From: Whalleya microplaca
Lineage: Eukaryota; Ascomycota; Sordariomycetes; Xylariales; Xylariaceae
Assembly: GCA_022497155.1 (NCBI GenBank)
Contig: MU385714.1
Location: forward strand, 186,001-250,000
Reading direction: 5' to 3'
Length of the DNA stretch: 64,000 nucleotides
Below are positions 22,388 to 33,415 of this stretch, one piece after another (position 1 is the first letter of the stretch; each line of letters opens with the position of its first letter). The notes beneath the pieces are model-generated. The model was given only the letters and a program-made list of their open reading frames with translations. It did not search any database and was not told the origin of the DNA. The position numbers and the translations under genes are program-made.

Positions 22388-23455
22388 ATGGGCACACCCT
22401 TCATCTCGCACCTCGAGCCAACCCGGCTCGACGGCTACGACCGCAACCTCACGCACGACGCGCAGGCGGCGCACATCCCGCAGGTCTTCCTGGACGCGAT
22501 GTCGGTGCGGGAGGCCGTGTTCGTGGCGGAGCAGGGGGTGCCGCTCCCGAACGAGCAGGACGCCGACGACGCGCGCTCGTGCCACTGGGTCATGTACGCG
22601 AGCGTGAACCGGGTGGTGGAGGCCGAGGAGCGCGACCGGCCCACCGGCGACGTCGTCCGCCCCCGCCGCTCCGAGACCCGCTCCATGCCCATCGGCACCC
22701 TGCGCATCGTGCCGTTCCCGCACCCGCCGCACCCGGCCGAGGGCGGGCGGTATGAGGGGAATGTGCTGCAGGAGGACAAGGAGGGGGAGGGACAGGCGGT
22801 GGTAGATGGGAAGGGTAAGGCGGCCGGCGAGCGGAGGCCTAGTACGTTGACGCTTGTTGAGGAGGAACGCCAGAATTCTACACTACCGTTCGGTGTTGAT
22901 CGCGCCACGACATATCATGACGGCAGGGAACCTTACGTGAAGCTAGGTCGACGTATGTATTCTTTACTACCTAATATTGATAACCCCATTTTTCTCCCCA
23001 TCCTTACCTATCCTGGACCATAAGTTACTCCTTTTCATGGGCTGCAGAATCCCGGACAGATCTTGTAGACTAGTGTCACATCCGAGACTTTCTGCAAACG
23101 GCATATACTGACCCCAGATATTGCAGTGGCGGTGATTAAAGAGTTCCGTGGACATAAGATCGCGTTACAGTTATGGAGAGCGGCAAAGAAATGGTTAGAG
23201 GATAACCCAACATTCTTCAACCCAAGTGTTACAGAGCTCGGCATGGATCAGCTCAAGGTCAACTCAACAGCTGATATTCCTAAGTTCAATGGATTGGTGT
23301 GCTGTCACGCACAGGAGCAAATAGTTAAGGTCTATGAGAGATGGGGATTCAAGGTTGACGAGGGTATGGGTAGATGGTTCGAAGAGGGTATACCGCATGT
23401 GGGAATGTTCCAGCGCTTAGAGGTCAAGCAATCTAATCCGCAAGTAGGATTATAA
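22388..23455 (+). CDS. GNAT-family N-acetyltransferase
   Basis: Exons 22388-22952 and 23127-23455 flank a 174-nt intron (GTATGT donor, TTGCAG acceptor) and give 297 residues. The N-terminal part contains SVREAVFVAEQGVPLPNEQD and SCHWVMYASVN, typical of the ElaA/GNAT fold beta strands. The splice joins YVKLGRLAVIKEFRGHKIA, which carries the acetyl-CoA pyrophosphate-loop pattern (R-G-H-K-I-A in place of R-x-x-G-x-G/A). Near the C-terminus FNGLVCCHAQEQIVKVYERWGF is the usual helix before the last strand (C-A-Q-x-x-x-x-x-x-Y-x-x-x-G-F). A disordered insert of about 70 residues sits between the two halves. Substrate unknown; a small-molecule amine or protein N-terminus are both possible. The first 350 bp are extremely G/C-rich at third positions, and the rest is not. 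Confidence 0.88.
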
Positions 23456-23787
23456 GGGGAAAGTTGATAGTCGAAACAAAGGCTGTGACAGGCCTACAGT
23501 CAATTCTACTGCTGAGCCAGATATGATACCCATGATACACTGATGATAGCAGGTCTAGACTTAGCTAACCATTTACATTGAACAATCACGATACTCCATT
23601 CAGGAACAGTGACATTTCAGAGTCGGTTGCCTCAGTTCATTTTTGCCCACGCCGAGCAGAGCTTTTATTGAGTAGCCCTATATGACTATGTCATGGAATC
23701 ACATCCCGCCTGAGCCATAACGCACAAATGCAAGTGTAAAATGCCCAGATCGTCCACGCCGAAGAAAACCCAGAAAGAACCCCCTCT
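23456..23787. other. Convergent 3' flanks of GNAT and rps5
   Basis: A 332-bp spacer between convergent stop codons. No gene or strong structure seen. Confidence 0.5.
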
Positions 23788-24694
23788 TTATCGGTTGCTC
23801 TTGGCGACACGCTCCAGCTCATCCTTCTTCTTGATAGCATACGAGTTGCTGCTTCCCTTGGCAGCGTTGATCAGCTCCTCAGCCAGGCACTCGGCAATCG
23901 ACTTGACGTTGCGGAAAGACGCCTCGCGGGCACCGATGGTGAGGAGGGCAATGGCCTGGTTGACTCTTCGCAGGGGAGACACATCAACGGCTTGTCGTCG
24001 GACGGTACCAGCGGATCCAATTCTCGTGCTGTCTTCTCGGGGGCCACAGTTGACAATGGCATCAACGGCAATCTGGATAGGGTTCTGGTCGGTCATGAGG
24101 TGGATCTGTCCAATATTAGAATACATTCTGCGTGCCTATTTTTCCATGTGCTCTTACAATCTCGAAAGCGTGGGCGACAATGCGGACAGCCATCAGCTTC
24201 TTGCCGTTGTTGCGGCCGTGCATCATGAGCGAGTTGGTCAGTCGCTCAATGATGGGGCAGTTGGCCTTCCGGAATCGCTTGGCGGCATATCGACCAGCGG
24301 AGTGAGGGATGTAGACGGGCGATCGGATCTGGATGTAGTCGCTGTGAAATTTCCAATCGTTAGCTTTGCTCTTTTCTATATCGCATAGTCCTCCTGTCTT
24401 CCACCGCCGCAGAAGCCACTGCTGGGCCGCCGATCCAACTAATTTTTTTTTCCTTTCCTAATCGAGGTATGACGATTGATCGATGTTCGACTTACGTTAA
24501 GGAAATGTCGCGGATTTCGACATCCTCGTAGCTCCCTGTAATTATGGTTAGGTTCGAATGGTCAGGAAGCGCGGGTTCAATAGCGACAACATACATCGGT
24601 TGAACAGCTTGATGCTGCCAATCTCGGAGACGACGTCCTTGGGAAGGACCTGGTAGGTGGTGGACTCAACCTCGATCTCGCCGTTGTCAGACAT
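23788..24694 (-). CDS. rps5: 40S ribosomal protein S5 (uS7)
   Basis: Four exons, 24694-24595, 24535-24496, 24341-24158 and 24105-23788, give 213 residues, the expected length for fungal S5. Donors are GTATGT, GTAAGT and GTAAGA; acceptors are TTACAG, TCACAG and GGACAG. Conserved segments are [76 protein letters not shown] and the C-terminal [20 protein letters not shown], typical of uS7 at the mRNA exit/E-site of the small subunit. Exon 2 is only 40 nt. CCAAT lies in the promoter (near 24912). The gene is convergent with the GNAT gene. Identification is secure. Confidence 0.98.
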
Positions 24695-25499
24695 TTTGGC
24701 TCTGCTGGGTGGTTGAGGATGGGATGTGGTTTGGTGGGGAGGGATCGCGAAATTCAGCTGTCGAAGTCAAGACAGAGAAATTTTGGCCGGTTACACCTCG
24801 GAGTGAAAATTCGTGGGTGGAAGTGGAAGTGGAATTGGCACAAGCGAGGGGGATCTGTGTGTTCAAGTGGTGGGCGCGCTAGGGCTCAGCGGTACCCTCT
24901 TAAAAAGCTGACCAATAATAGCCCCGCATGCATTCACTGGCTGGACAGCTGGCAGCCTTGAACAAACATACCTAAAGTACATAAGGTAAGTACCTTTGGT
25001 ACATCCTCAGATACAACTTACATTTCTTCAGCAATCAACTAGGTTGACGCACTTAAGAATCAGTCGAGGTGGATCGATACACTTCAGCCTGATAATGAAA
25101 CCTATAATAAAAATCCACGATTACATTTGTTGCAGAATATGCTGAGAAGACTCCGGTACTGATCCAGGGGCACCATTCCTAGCCGGAATAGAAGATTCGT
25201 TATATAAGCAATGACTATATATATATATATATACCTTTCTCAGAAGAATTCGTAGTATAATCCGTACCACTCTGATTGATACAACTTCTCATCACATTGT
25301 TCTCGGCCACCTAAATTTGCATACTAGTAATATATAGGCCAGACCAGAGAAAACAAATATAGATTAATATGCATGTCATTAGACTAAACCCATCCAGACA
25401 TGTATACTTATCCCGTACCATGTTCCATCACCAACAAAATACCATAACTAACCATCAACAAGCAAGTAAACATAACCAGAAGTTCCAGGATCGCGTGCT
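24695..25499. other. Intergenic, rps5 promoter side
   Basis: Promoter of rps5 (CCAAT near 24912) and 3' flank of the MDR gene. A TA microsatellite lies at about 25215-25232. No coding region seen. Confidence 0.5.
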
Positions 25500-26740
25500 T
25501 TAACAGAAAGCCTGACCCTCGCCAGGTTCATCCACACCAAGAGCGAGTTTTCCAACCGCCTTCCCAGCTTCGAGACGTCTATGAGCCTCTCGGATACCCT
25601 CCGCCGTGAGCCGGAGGCGCTGCATCAAGTGGCACTTGACGGTGCCCTCGTCGACGAAACGGGCCAGCTCTTCATACCATTCATGGTGCTTCTCCTCCCT
25701 ATCATTCACGTAATGATGGTACGGTCCCGTGCCGACCCAGCACCACACGAATGTAAGGGACTTGCTCATGAACTCGGTCCCGTACATGTCGAAGTTGGCC
25801 TGGACGATACTACAGGCCTTGCCGAAGGGGGCCAGGACGTCGCCGACGGGGCGGAGGTACTGCTCGGTGCGGGAGGTGAAGAACGCGTACTTGAGCGGCA
25901 CATCGGCGGGCAGGTGGAGGTCCTTGATCTGCTGCACGATGTCGTGGTGGTGGTTGACGACGTGCGTGGCGCCCATCTTCCTCGAAAACGCTGTCGTCTC
26001 CGGCCGCGAGGTCGTCGTGATTACGATGGGCAGTTGTAAGATGTGTCTGGCAACCTGGGAGGCGATTGAGCCCATCCCACCGCCGCCGTTGATGATGAGT
26101 ACCGCGGCCTTCTCGCCCTTCTTGATCTCTAGCCTGTCGGCGAGGGCCTCGTATGCCGTGGCGTAAGTCAACGGCATGGCGGCTGCTTGGACGAAGTCCA
26201 GGGATTTGGGTTTGTGGCCTGCGTGACGCTCATCTACTAGCAGCTCCTCGGAATAGGAGCCTGGTAAGGCCGGGTTTGCAAGGTAGAAGATCTCATCACC
26301 TGGTTTGAAGTATTTCACGTCGGGCCCCGTTTCGAGGACGATGCCTGCACCATCATAGCCGATGATGTGGAAGTTGGGTGCTTCTTGCGTTAATGGCTTG
26401 ACTCGCTCGTAGTAATCCGGAGCGTCACTGTACACAACTTGATGTCAGTAAATGCCCGTTTAGGCAATTTCAGCATTGAGAAGCCTTATCCCCTATCTCA
26501 GGGGTTAAGCCGGCCAGTTGGCTCCCAGGCAGGTCGAAATAGAGAAGAAAAGACTCATAATACATACTCGTAGACCCCACCTCGCACCTTGACATCAATG
26601 GGGTTCACTGAAATGGCTTTCACTCTAACAAGCATCTGGCGACTAGTTGGCTTTGACGGTTTGGGGACTTCTCTTGCTTGCAAGTTTTCAACAGGCCCAT
26701 ACTCTGCCACACCAACCGCGTGCATATTGGACGAAGCCAT
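25500..26740 (-). CDS. Medium-chain reductase (quinone oxidoreductase / zinc-type alcohol dehydrogenase-like)
   Basis: Exons 26740-26568 and 26427-25500 flank a 140-nt intron (GTATGT donor, TACAG acceptor) and give 366 residues. The N-terminal GroES-like domain shows VRVKAISVNPIDVKVRGG, then IGYDGAGIVLETGPDV and FKPGDEIFYL; the Rossmann domain begins AAVLIINGGGGMGSIASQVA with the NADPH-type glycine-rich loop, followed by ATHVVNHHHDI. The catalytic-zinc Cys/His pattern and the four-Cys structural zinc loop are absent, which fits the zinc-independent quinone-oxidoreductase branch (YogA/enoyl-reductase-like). It probably reduces an activated C=C or quinone with NADPH; the substrate is not predictable. 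No targeting signal. It is divergent from the MAPR-like gene. Confidence 0.92.
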
Positions 26741-27709
26741 TGGTTTCAGTAATCAGTCTTGATATCGTGTTGATAATATATCTAGTCTTATGATTCATGA
26801 GCTAGCATTCCTAGGCTCGAAAGAACCGCGATATATATATGTGTATGCTTGACATCCCGCATCATGCACCCAGTCCTAAAGTCCGAGATGATGACGTCTT
26901 TATGTCACCAATTGCCAGACACATAGAGACGTAGCTTTTGTATATCCCGAGTAGAATAGGAGGTGAAATGAATATAGACATACTTGATGATACTCCAATC
27001 GAAGCTCAACTAGGAAAGCATCTTACCACCTGCAGTCACTAACCGAGCACAACCGGGCATATTTACGCCCAGCATAAGGATTATTCAGAATCATTATACC
27101 GCCGATGTCGTTCACAGGATGTGGAGACTACCGATCATCCGCACTACCTATCTAGCACCTATCCGTTCATGGTTTCCTACGATTTGACCAACACCGAATG
27201 CCGATCTCAACACGGCGACAGTCCGAACAACGGATCGGAACGCGGTGTGGAACCTGTCTAACCCTTCACTCCCGTGTACAAGTCACAACCACCGGAAGAT
27301 TTGTAAGATCTGTGAGACTGCGTGACCGGGCCATCATTATTAATATAGAGTACATGTATCTGCTGAAAACCGACGTCGATGATCCATGCTGCCATGATGA
27401 ATCGGAACCTCGGGAGTTTAGCAAGCTTACATATGTGACATGCGCCACACAGGGGCTATACTATTAGCCCGAGCCAATCGCGTTAAGCCTTTTTCACAGC
27501 ACCTCGTAATCATTTGGAGCTGAGCCGGGATGACAGCTGGCAGCAGCAGCTCGCCAATCCCAATCCCGGAGCGTCGACCTTCCGCAGGTCATCCGAGGGT
27601 GATGCCACATTGCGCCTCCAGCGCTCCCTCGTTTCTTTTCTCTTCATCTCTTCTTCTCTTGTGATGCTAGCAAAAAGCTAAAGAAGGCCTTTCGCTCGAA
27701 TTCACCATA
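26741..27709. other. Divergent promoter region, MDR and MAPR-like genes
   Basis: A 969-bp spacer between divergent starts. A TATATATAT stretch lies near 26832. The last 200 bp are CT-rich, as in a leader. No gene seen. Confidence 0.45.
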
Positions 27710-28660
27710 ATGAGCGACACCCGCGGCTCCGTGCGGCAGCGGAAAGCCAAGGCAGCAGTAACCACTCCCTTCCCAGATGGCGAGCGCATCATCGAAGAGG
27801 TAGACACCTCGGAGCCGGATGGCTCGGCTGACGACGAGCCCAAGCTGAAGCCTAAGCCTACGGCTAAGGCGCGCGTCAAGGATGAAGACGACTATAGTCC
27901 GTGGGTGGACGTCCTGCGGGTCCTCTCGTTCCTCATCGTCGCCTCGTGCGGCCTCAGCTACCTGATCTCTGGCGGGGAGTCGTTTACCTGGGGGTTACAG
28001 CACCCGCCGAAGTACTTGCAGCTGAAGTGGTGGCAAAGTCAATTGGTATGTCAAATCCTCTTTCACTACGGCGGCACTCAACATCGAGTATCTACTTCTG
28101 CTTTACAGCAGTCATTATGCTGGTTGGCTAAGAGCGAGGGCTGACATCACTGATCCCTTTAGCGCGGACCCATCTACCTGACACCAGACGAGTTATCCCA
28201 GTACGACGGGCGCGACGAGACAAAGCCCCTCTACCTCGCCATCAACGGCACGATCTACGACGTGTCCTCGAACCGGCGCATCTACGGGCCCGGCGGGTCG
28301 TACCAGTTCTTCTCGGGCGCCGACGCGGCGCGCAGCTACGTGACCGGCTGCTTCGCCGAGGACCGCACCGCCGACATGCGCGGCGTCGAGGAGATGTACC
28401 TGCCGCTCGACGACCCCGAGGTCGACAAGCACTTCACGACGGCCGAGCTGGCCGCGCTGCGCGAGAAGGAGCTGGCCGAGGCGAGGCGGAGGGTGCACGA
28501 GGGCCTCCTGCACTGGGTCAACTTCTTCAAGAACAGTCCGAAGTATCCCAAGGTTGGGTACGTGAAGCGGGAGAAGGACTGGCTGGACAAGGAGCCAAGG
28601 AGAAAGTTATGCGATGTAGCAGCGAAAGGGAGAAAGCCCAGAAAGATCCCTAACTCATAA
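27710..28660 (+). CDS. Membrane-anchored cytochrome b5-like heme/steroid-binding (MAPR-type) protein
   Basis: Exons 27710-28045 and 28163-28660 flank a 117-nt intron (GTATGT donor, CCTTTAG acceptor) and give 277 residues. A disordered acidic/basic N-terminus (1-65) precedes one membrane helix (about 69-87, VLRVLSFLIVASCGLSYLIS). The b5-like domain starts at YLTPDELSQYDGRDETKPLYLAINGTIYDVS and continues with YGPGGSYQFFSGADAARSYVTGCF, the pattern of membrane-associated progesterone receptor/Dap1 proteins (Y residues as heme ligands). After it follows a helical LHHWVNFFKNS-like segment and a basic tail. Dap1-type proteins bind heme and support cytochrome P450 enzymes of sterol synthesis; whether this longer paralogue does so is inference. 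Exon 2 is G/C at nearly every third position. Confidence 0.92.
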
Positions 28661-29241
28661 TGACTGTATAAAAAGAAGCGAGTGCTCCAAATTGATTGAA
28701 TGGAATAAAGCCTATCTGTGTACAATATACTTGACTTTGAAGGCGTGGATACAGTACGATATCGAGTATGGCCTTGCACGACTAGTGAGTGAAATTTCAA
28801 TATGCTCGAAACATCTACGACGCCCAGCTGTAGCAAAATCCCATGCCAAATATAAAGGGTAAAACAGAGCATGCTAATAAGTTCAAGACGGAATGTAATA
28901 TGCTAACGTTTTTCATGAATAGATTATTGAAGATAACACTTTTGGTCAGACGAATGGGTATATTATATATAAAAAAAGTCAGAACATTTCATCTAAATGC
29001 ACGATATGCAGCCGACCAGCCCGCCACTAGGGCGAAAAAAAATACATAGGACAGAAACATCTACAGCCGCAACGGCGAGCCTTCCCATCCGGGGGTTTGA
29101 ACCTCAGTCCGTATACCGACATGTCGTGCCCCAATCCGACTGGATGCCGCACGGCTTTTGTTGGTTTTCATTAGGTCATGGCCCAATAAGCCCATGATAG
29201 ATCATTCGGAGCCTTCATCAATTCCACCATACAAGATCAGT
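28661..29241. other. Convergent 3' flanks
   Basis: Spacer between convergent genes; AT-rich, with a GGTTCAAACCC (pol III B-box-like) word on the minus strand at about 29091-29101. I could not fold a tRNA around it. Confidence 0.45.
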
Positions 29242-29955
29242 TCATAGCATCATGAATGCCGCGCCGATACTCAATAGACCAAGCGTTCCTGAGATAGAGA
29301 GTATGGCACCGGCACCAGTTGCAGCTGGCGAAGAAGACGTAGATGCGCCAGCTCCGGTCTGAGTAGCGGCATCACCACCCGTCGTCGATCCTGACCCGGA
29401 TGTTGATCCCGATCCAGAGCTAGGGGTGCCACTGCCAGAGGGTGCAATGTTTGCGGTGGCCGCAGCGGCTAGCTTCTTGAAAGCAGGAAGACTTCGCGAG
29501 GCATTTGCACCAACGCTACAACTTATGTTAGCTACTTGTAGCTCAACGTATGGGCTTTCAATGACCTACTTCTCGTTGACGACCATAACCATACCGTTTT
29601 GGCAGTGCTTAGCCTGGGAGCAGTAGAACCACATGGGAGTCATAGCGGTGACCATCATAGTGTATGTGGGAATCATGCCCATGGCTTCGCTAGCCGCCAC
29701 TGGCTGGTAGCCAGTAAAGAGACCGGTCATGTTGGTGTGCTGGGAGATGGGCGTGCAAGGGTTGTCAAAGTTTGACTGAGCTACACTGTGGTTGCCACCT
29801 CGGAATTGGAACTGGATCATTTCACCAATGTTCGCCTTGATGTTGTCCGGACTGAAGATAGTCGAGCCATTGGTAGTGCCCACCGAAACGACGTGGACGT
29901 TCTGTGCGCTAGCCACACCCATGAGGGCGGCGAGGACGGTCGTGGAGAAATGCAT
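29242..29955 (-). CDS. GPI-anchored extracellular cupredoxin
   Basis: Exons 29955-29570 and 29515-29242 flank a 54-nt intron (GTAGGT donor, GCTAAC branch, TTGTAG acceptor) and give 219 residues. The start is the ATG of MHFSTTVLAALMGVASAQ, a signal peptide; the codons before it follow a TTG. The plastocyanin-like domain keeps all four copper ligands: His in GGNHSV, Cys and His in WFYCSQAKHC, and Met in CQNGMVMVV. Then come a Ser/Gly/Thr-rich linker (PSGSGTPSSGSGSTSGSGST) and a hydrophobic tail (ILSISGTLGLLSIGAAFMML), which is the usual GPI-attachment signal. It is therefore probably a cell-wall or plasma-membrane copper protein of the fungal serine-rich cupredoxin family. Its electron partner is unknown. 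Confidence 0.93.
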
Positions 29956-32168
29956 TTCGGATTTAGATGATTGCTTCTGACTTCGTATAAACAAAGAATG
30001 TCGTCTAAAGAAAGTAGTCGGTTCGAATGAGTGCCGTTTAAATATAGCGACTTGCGCTGAGTAGGACTAGCCTTACGAAGATTAAGATGGTACAGAAGGT
30101 AAAGAAAGAAAGTAAAGACGAACGAGAACCGAAAAGAACTCTAGATCACCGAGACAGAACTGAAGAAGAGGAAAGATAAATGGTCCCTAGTCTGAAGAGG
30201 GAGAGCAGGAATTTTAAAGGTCGGATGGGTTTAGACCGGCAACGGCAAGATGAGTGATCGTCGTGCTGCGACTCATACCCATGCCTCGAAGTCTTGACTC
30301 TTGAGACTAGGGGTGTGAAAGGTGCAGAAGTCCATGAAACACGTTTTGACCATCAGCTTAACCTGTTGATTAGGAAACGTCACTACCCGTTCCAGCTGGG
30401 ATCCCCATCAGACGGACGCTTGAGCAGCCGAAATTATTACCCAACGCGACGCAGCGGAAAGCACACAGGCTATCCAAGCCTCCTGGGCTTGGCTACAATA
30501 AGCTTCTTTTAGCGATTGGGGATATTTAAGCATGAACTGCCGTCTTTCCCGGGGAAGATGCAGGACTCGTCTAGGGTTACACTGAGGCTCTTTGACGGAG
30601 TGCATCGCCATATCCGTACTTACTTCTATACATATCTATATTGATATGTAGGTATAATGTACGACAAGCATGATTCCCTCAAAATTCTTTTCGTTTTTAC
30701 TTGAGAATCCTCAAAAGTATAGAAGCATACCTTCTATCTTGATGATACGAATAAAAGCCTATTCGTTTACCACTGGTTGCCTCTCGTTAGAAGCAGAGAC
30801 ACAAGCTAGTTAGCTAGATTGTTGAATCTGGGGCGAAGCGGTAGTGGATGAAGCCGAATTAAGGTTGAGTATTAAGCGACAAGGGTCTGGCAAGGGTCTG
30901 CTAGGGTCTGCCAGGGGAGCTCGGAGCACGGATCTGCTTCAGAATCAACCTATGTGACACCTGCAAAACTTGACTGGTTTCATCCATCCCATCTCCCTCC
31001 GTCTCCCTGACCAAAAGGGGTAATTTAGCGAGGAACATGCAAGTGAGCCTCAATTCGTTCAGACGACAGCTGTTTTTGCAGAGTTCCATCACAGCATGCC
31101 CAGCTGAGGCGAAGAGGAGATGGAGCTTGACTAATAAAATGATGAGGTCAATCTGTACCGTAGAAATTTAAAATGTGTCCAAAGAAGAGCCCTACGACTG
31201 TATCTCCGATGGTCCATCGCCAAGACTTGGCCCCAAGATACAAGATATTGGCAGCATCAGAATGCGGTCCCTGCACCGAAACATCTCGGCTCACAACAGC
31301 GTTGTAATAGAATATCCCAAACAATTTCAAACATGGGTCAGATAGCCTAAGACTCACCAAGAATACCAGTGGCCATCCAGCAGGCGTCCAAAGCTAGGTA
31401 ATCCTACAGGAATTTTTATAACATATTCTACACTTCATTAGAGACAGATTTTACATCTGGTTTCTCAATTGCCTATCGTAGGAGTTCGAATGTCGCGTAC
31501 TGGTTTGGAGTATTCTCAAGTCTCTTCCTTCGACTGGCAAATAGCCAGGCGAGAAGTGTAGAGAAGGAGTATCGTGTGACGTTTTCAGCACTGTCATTGT
31601 CCAAATGAAGCAAGCTTCAGTAATCGACAAGCTACCATTAACTTGGTTTATGACTGTTTATTCAGCTTCAGAAATATCATGAAGTCCATCTAGCCGGGCT
31701 CTTCGTATTGGATTTATTTATAACACAAATAAACCCGACGAACACGTAGAATATGCACCCCATCGGCTGAAAGATGTCTCCAACTTGGGACCATATCTTC
31801 TTTGGAAGAGGGTGCACTACATGGATACTTGTCAACTCTAGGCTATATCTTCAACTCGATATTAATGAGCTGAAGATCAATGCCTTGCGTCTGCACGATT
31901 TGACGAAATTTAACGAGTCAACGGGTGATTTCCAAGCCAAGGTCGGATCCGTAGATCGGTCTGGACGGTTCCTTCATGCGAGCTTATTCAGATGCATATC
32001 TGTACAGCCCAGCACCCCAAACCCAACGAGGTAACGTGTGTGGCTGATTCTCCTAGAGGACGACTGCGGTCCATCTGAAACCGTTCCCTCGGGTGTGGCC
32101 AGTCGTAGGCATGACAGGACTGATGAGATCCCGGCCTGATTGGGTGAATACTCGCAATATTGCTGCTC
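29956..32168. other. 2.2-kb spacer without a supported gene
   Basis: The first 250 bp are the promoter and leader of the cupredoxin gene (purine-rich GAAAGAAAG). A three-fold AGGGTCTG(C/G) repeat lies at about 30881-30915. No frame shows recognisable motifs; an 87-codon frame at 31774-32034 has no supporting feature. Confidence 0.5.
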
Positions 32169-32715
32169 TTACAGATCGAGTAGTAGCTGCGGCGCGACTT
32201 TCTCCAAATCCTCGACCTACCCACAGTCAGCTCCCACGATCCGGACTTACTAAGACCCAGGAATGATCAAAGCTCACCTCTAGGAATCCACTCTCCTTCT
32301 CGACAGCCGTCCTCGCTATGGCCTCCCGCACGAAGATATCCATATACTTTGCGATGGAGGCATTGGCATCCTTGGACACCCTCGTGCCGTCCTTCTCGAA
32401 GAACTCGTGCAGCAAACGAGTCAGGAGTTCTGGTGGTATAGTTTTCTGTTCGTCCTCCTCGTCCTCTTCGTCCGCCTCTTGCTCGTCGACATCCATCTCC
32501 TGTGGGCGCTCGCTCCGAGAGGGTTCGTCCGCGAATGGATCCAGATCACTCAGATCCGAATTGATGACTTGAGGCGATCGCGTGCTATCGCGACCCGCTC
32601 GGGAAGAAGCTGTGGCTTGGGTCTTGCGTGCTTGGTTGGACTTGTTAGAAGGTCGTGCCCCTGCAGAGGATGCGCCTCGACCGCGAGAAGCTGCCGTAGA
32701 TTGCTTTGGAGGCAT
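32169..32715 (-). CDS. mhf2: CENP-X / MHF2 histone-fold protein
   Basis: Exons 32715-32278 and 32216-32169 flank a 61-nt intron (GTGAGC donor, GGTAG acceptor) and give 161 residues. The first 90 residues are a disordered Ser/Thr/Arg-rich then acidic extension (DEQEADEEDEEDEQK). The histone fold follows: IPPELLTRLLHEFF, DGTRVSKDANASIAKYMDIF, REAIARTAVEKESGFLE and, in the short second exon, VEDLEKVAPQLLLDL, which closes the fold exactly as in CENP-X. CENP-X pairs with CENP-S (MHF1) at the inner kinetochore and with the FANCM/Fml1 helicase at damaged forks; this is family knowledge. The N-terminal extension is longer than in animals. A 30-bp perfect palindrome lies 171-200 bp upstream. Confidence 0.95.
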
Positions 32716-33415
32716 TCTGACGTCCGAGTAGAACTAATGCTTCAACAAATCTTCTAGTCTTCGGGTTCGAGTTGGATTCCTCAGAGTGGTGTAACTAATC
32801 AAGTAGGTGCGCTGGTTCCATCGGCTGCTGTGAGTAAACATTCATCACTCGGACTGGATGAAAAAAATATATGCAGCATTAGACACAAGTCGCGCTCTCC
32901 GGAGAGCGCGACTTGATTGGCCTTAGCTTCAGCTGGCAACATCTGGCGCTCAGACCAGGATGCGAAGTAGCATCAAGAATGCAAGGCACAGTATAATTCG
33001 ATTACATCTGATTTTTTTTATCATCAGTCATATCACGTACAAGACAGCATGTATGCTGGGGAACCACCTGCGTTCAGAAGTCTATGATTCATATGCAATA
33101 ATCAGGCCGGGTGAAACGTCGAATCCAGTGGAGATGTGGGATGCAAGCAGAAGAATACAGTCAAGGGAATTGCCTAGGATCTAAATTACAGCGGATGGCT
33201 AGCGAGCAAGACATGACGATGACCTGCTTTTTCTGCTAGCACAAACCGCAAAAATCAAGCTGTTCCAGAACGCCACGGCAATGGTGATGTCTGTAACAAC
33301 CTTCCGCCGCAGCCTCCATCGCGCCCCTCTAACAGTCCCGTGCTGACTCAGCCGAGTCGCTTGTCCACTGTATTATACCACCACGCCTGTCCCGTCTATC
33401 ATGGTATGAGGGTAT
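32716..33415. other. Intergenic with perfect palindrome
   Basis: Promoter side of the CENP-X gene and 3' flank of the ADP/ATP carrier gene. Contains the 30-bp palindrome listed separately. No gene seen. Confidence 0.5.
32886..32915. repeat. Perfect 30-bp palindrome
   Basis: Fully self-complementary, no spacer, centred on CTCCGGAG (32897-32904), with GC-rich arms GTCGCGCTC and complement and outer CAA/TTG. It lies upstream of the CENP-X gene. It could extrude as a cruciform or be a double binding site. Confidence 0.95.

Noticed and set aside
29040..29170. Pol III B-box-like GGTTCAAACCC on the minus strand, possible tRNA
   Set aside because: The bases around it do not form the T-stem or acceptor stem, and the A-box match has two extra bases.
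31774..32034. 86-codon open frame in the 30-32 kb spacer
   Set aside because: No motif, no splice-linked continuation, and length within random expectation.
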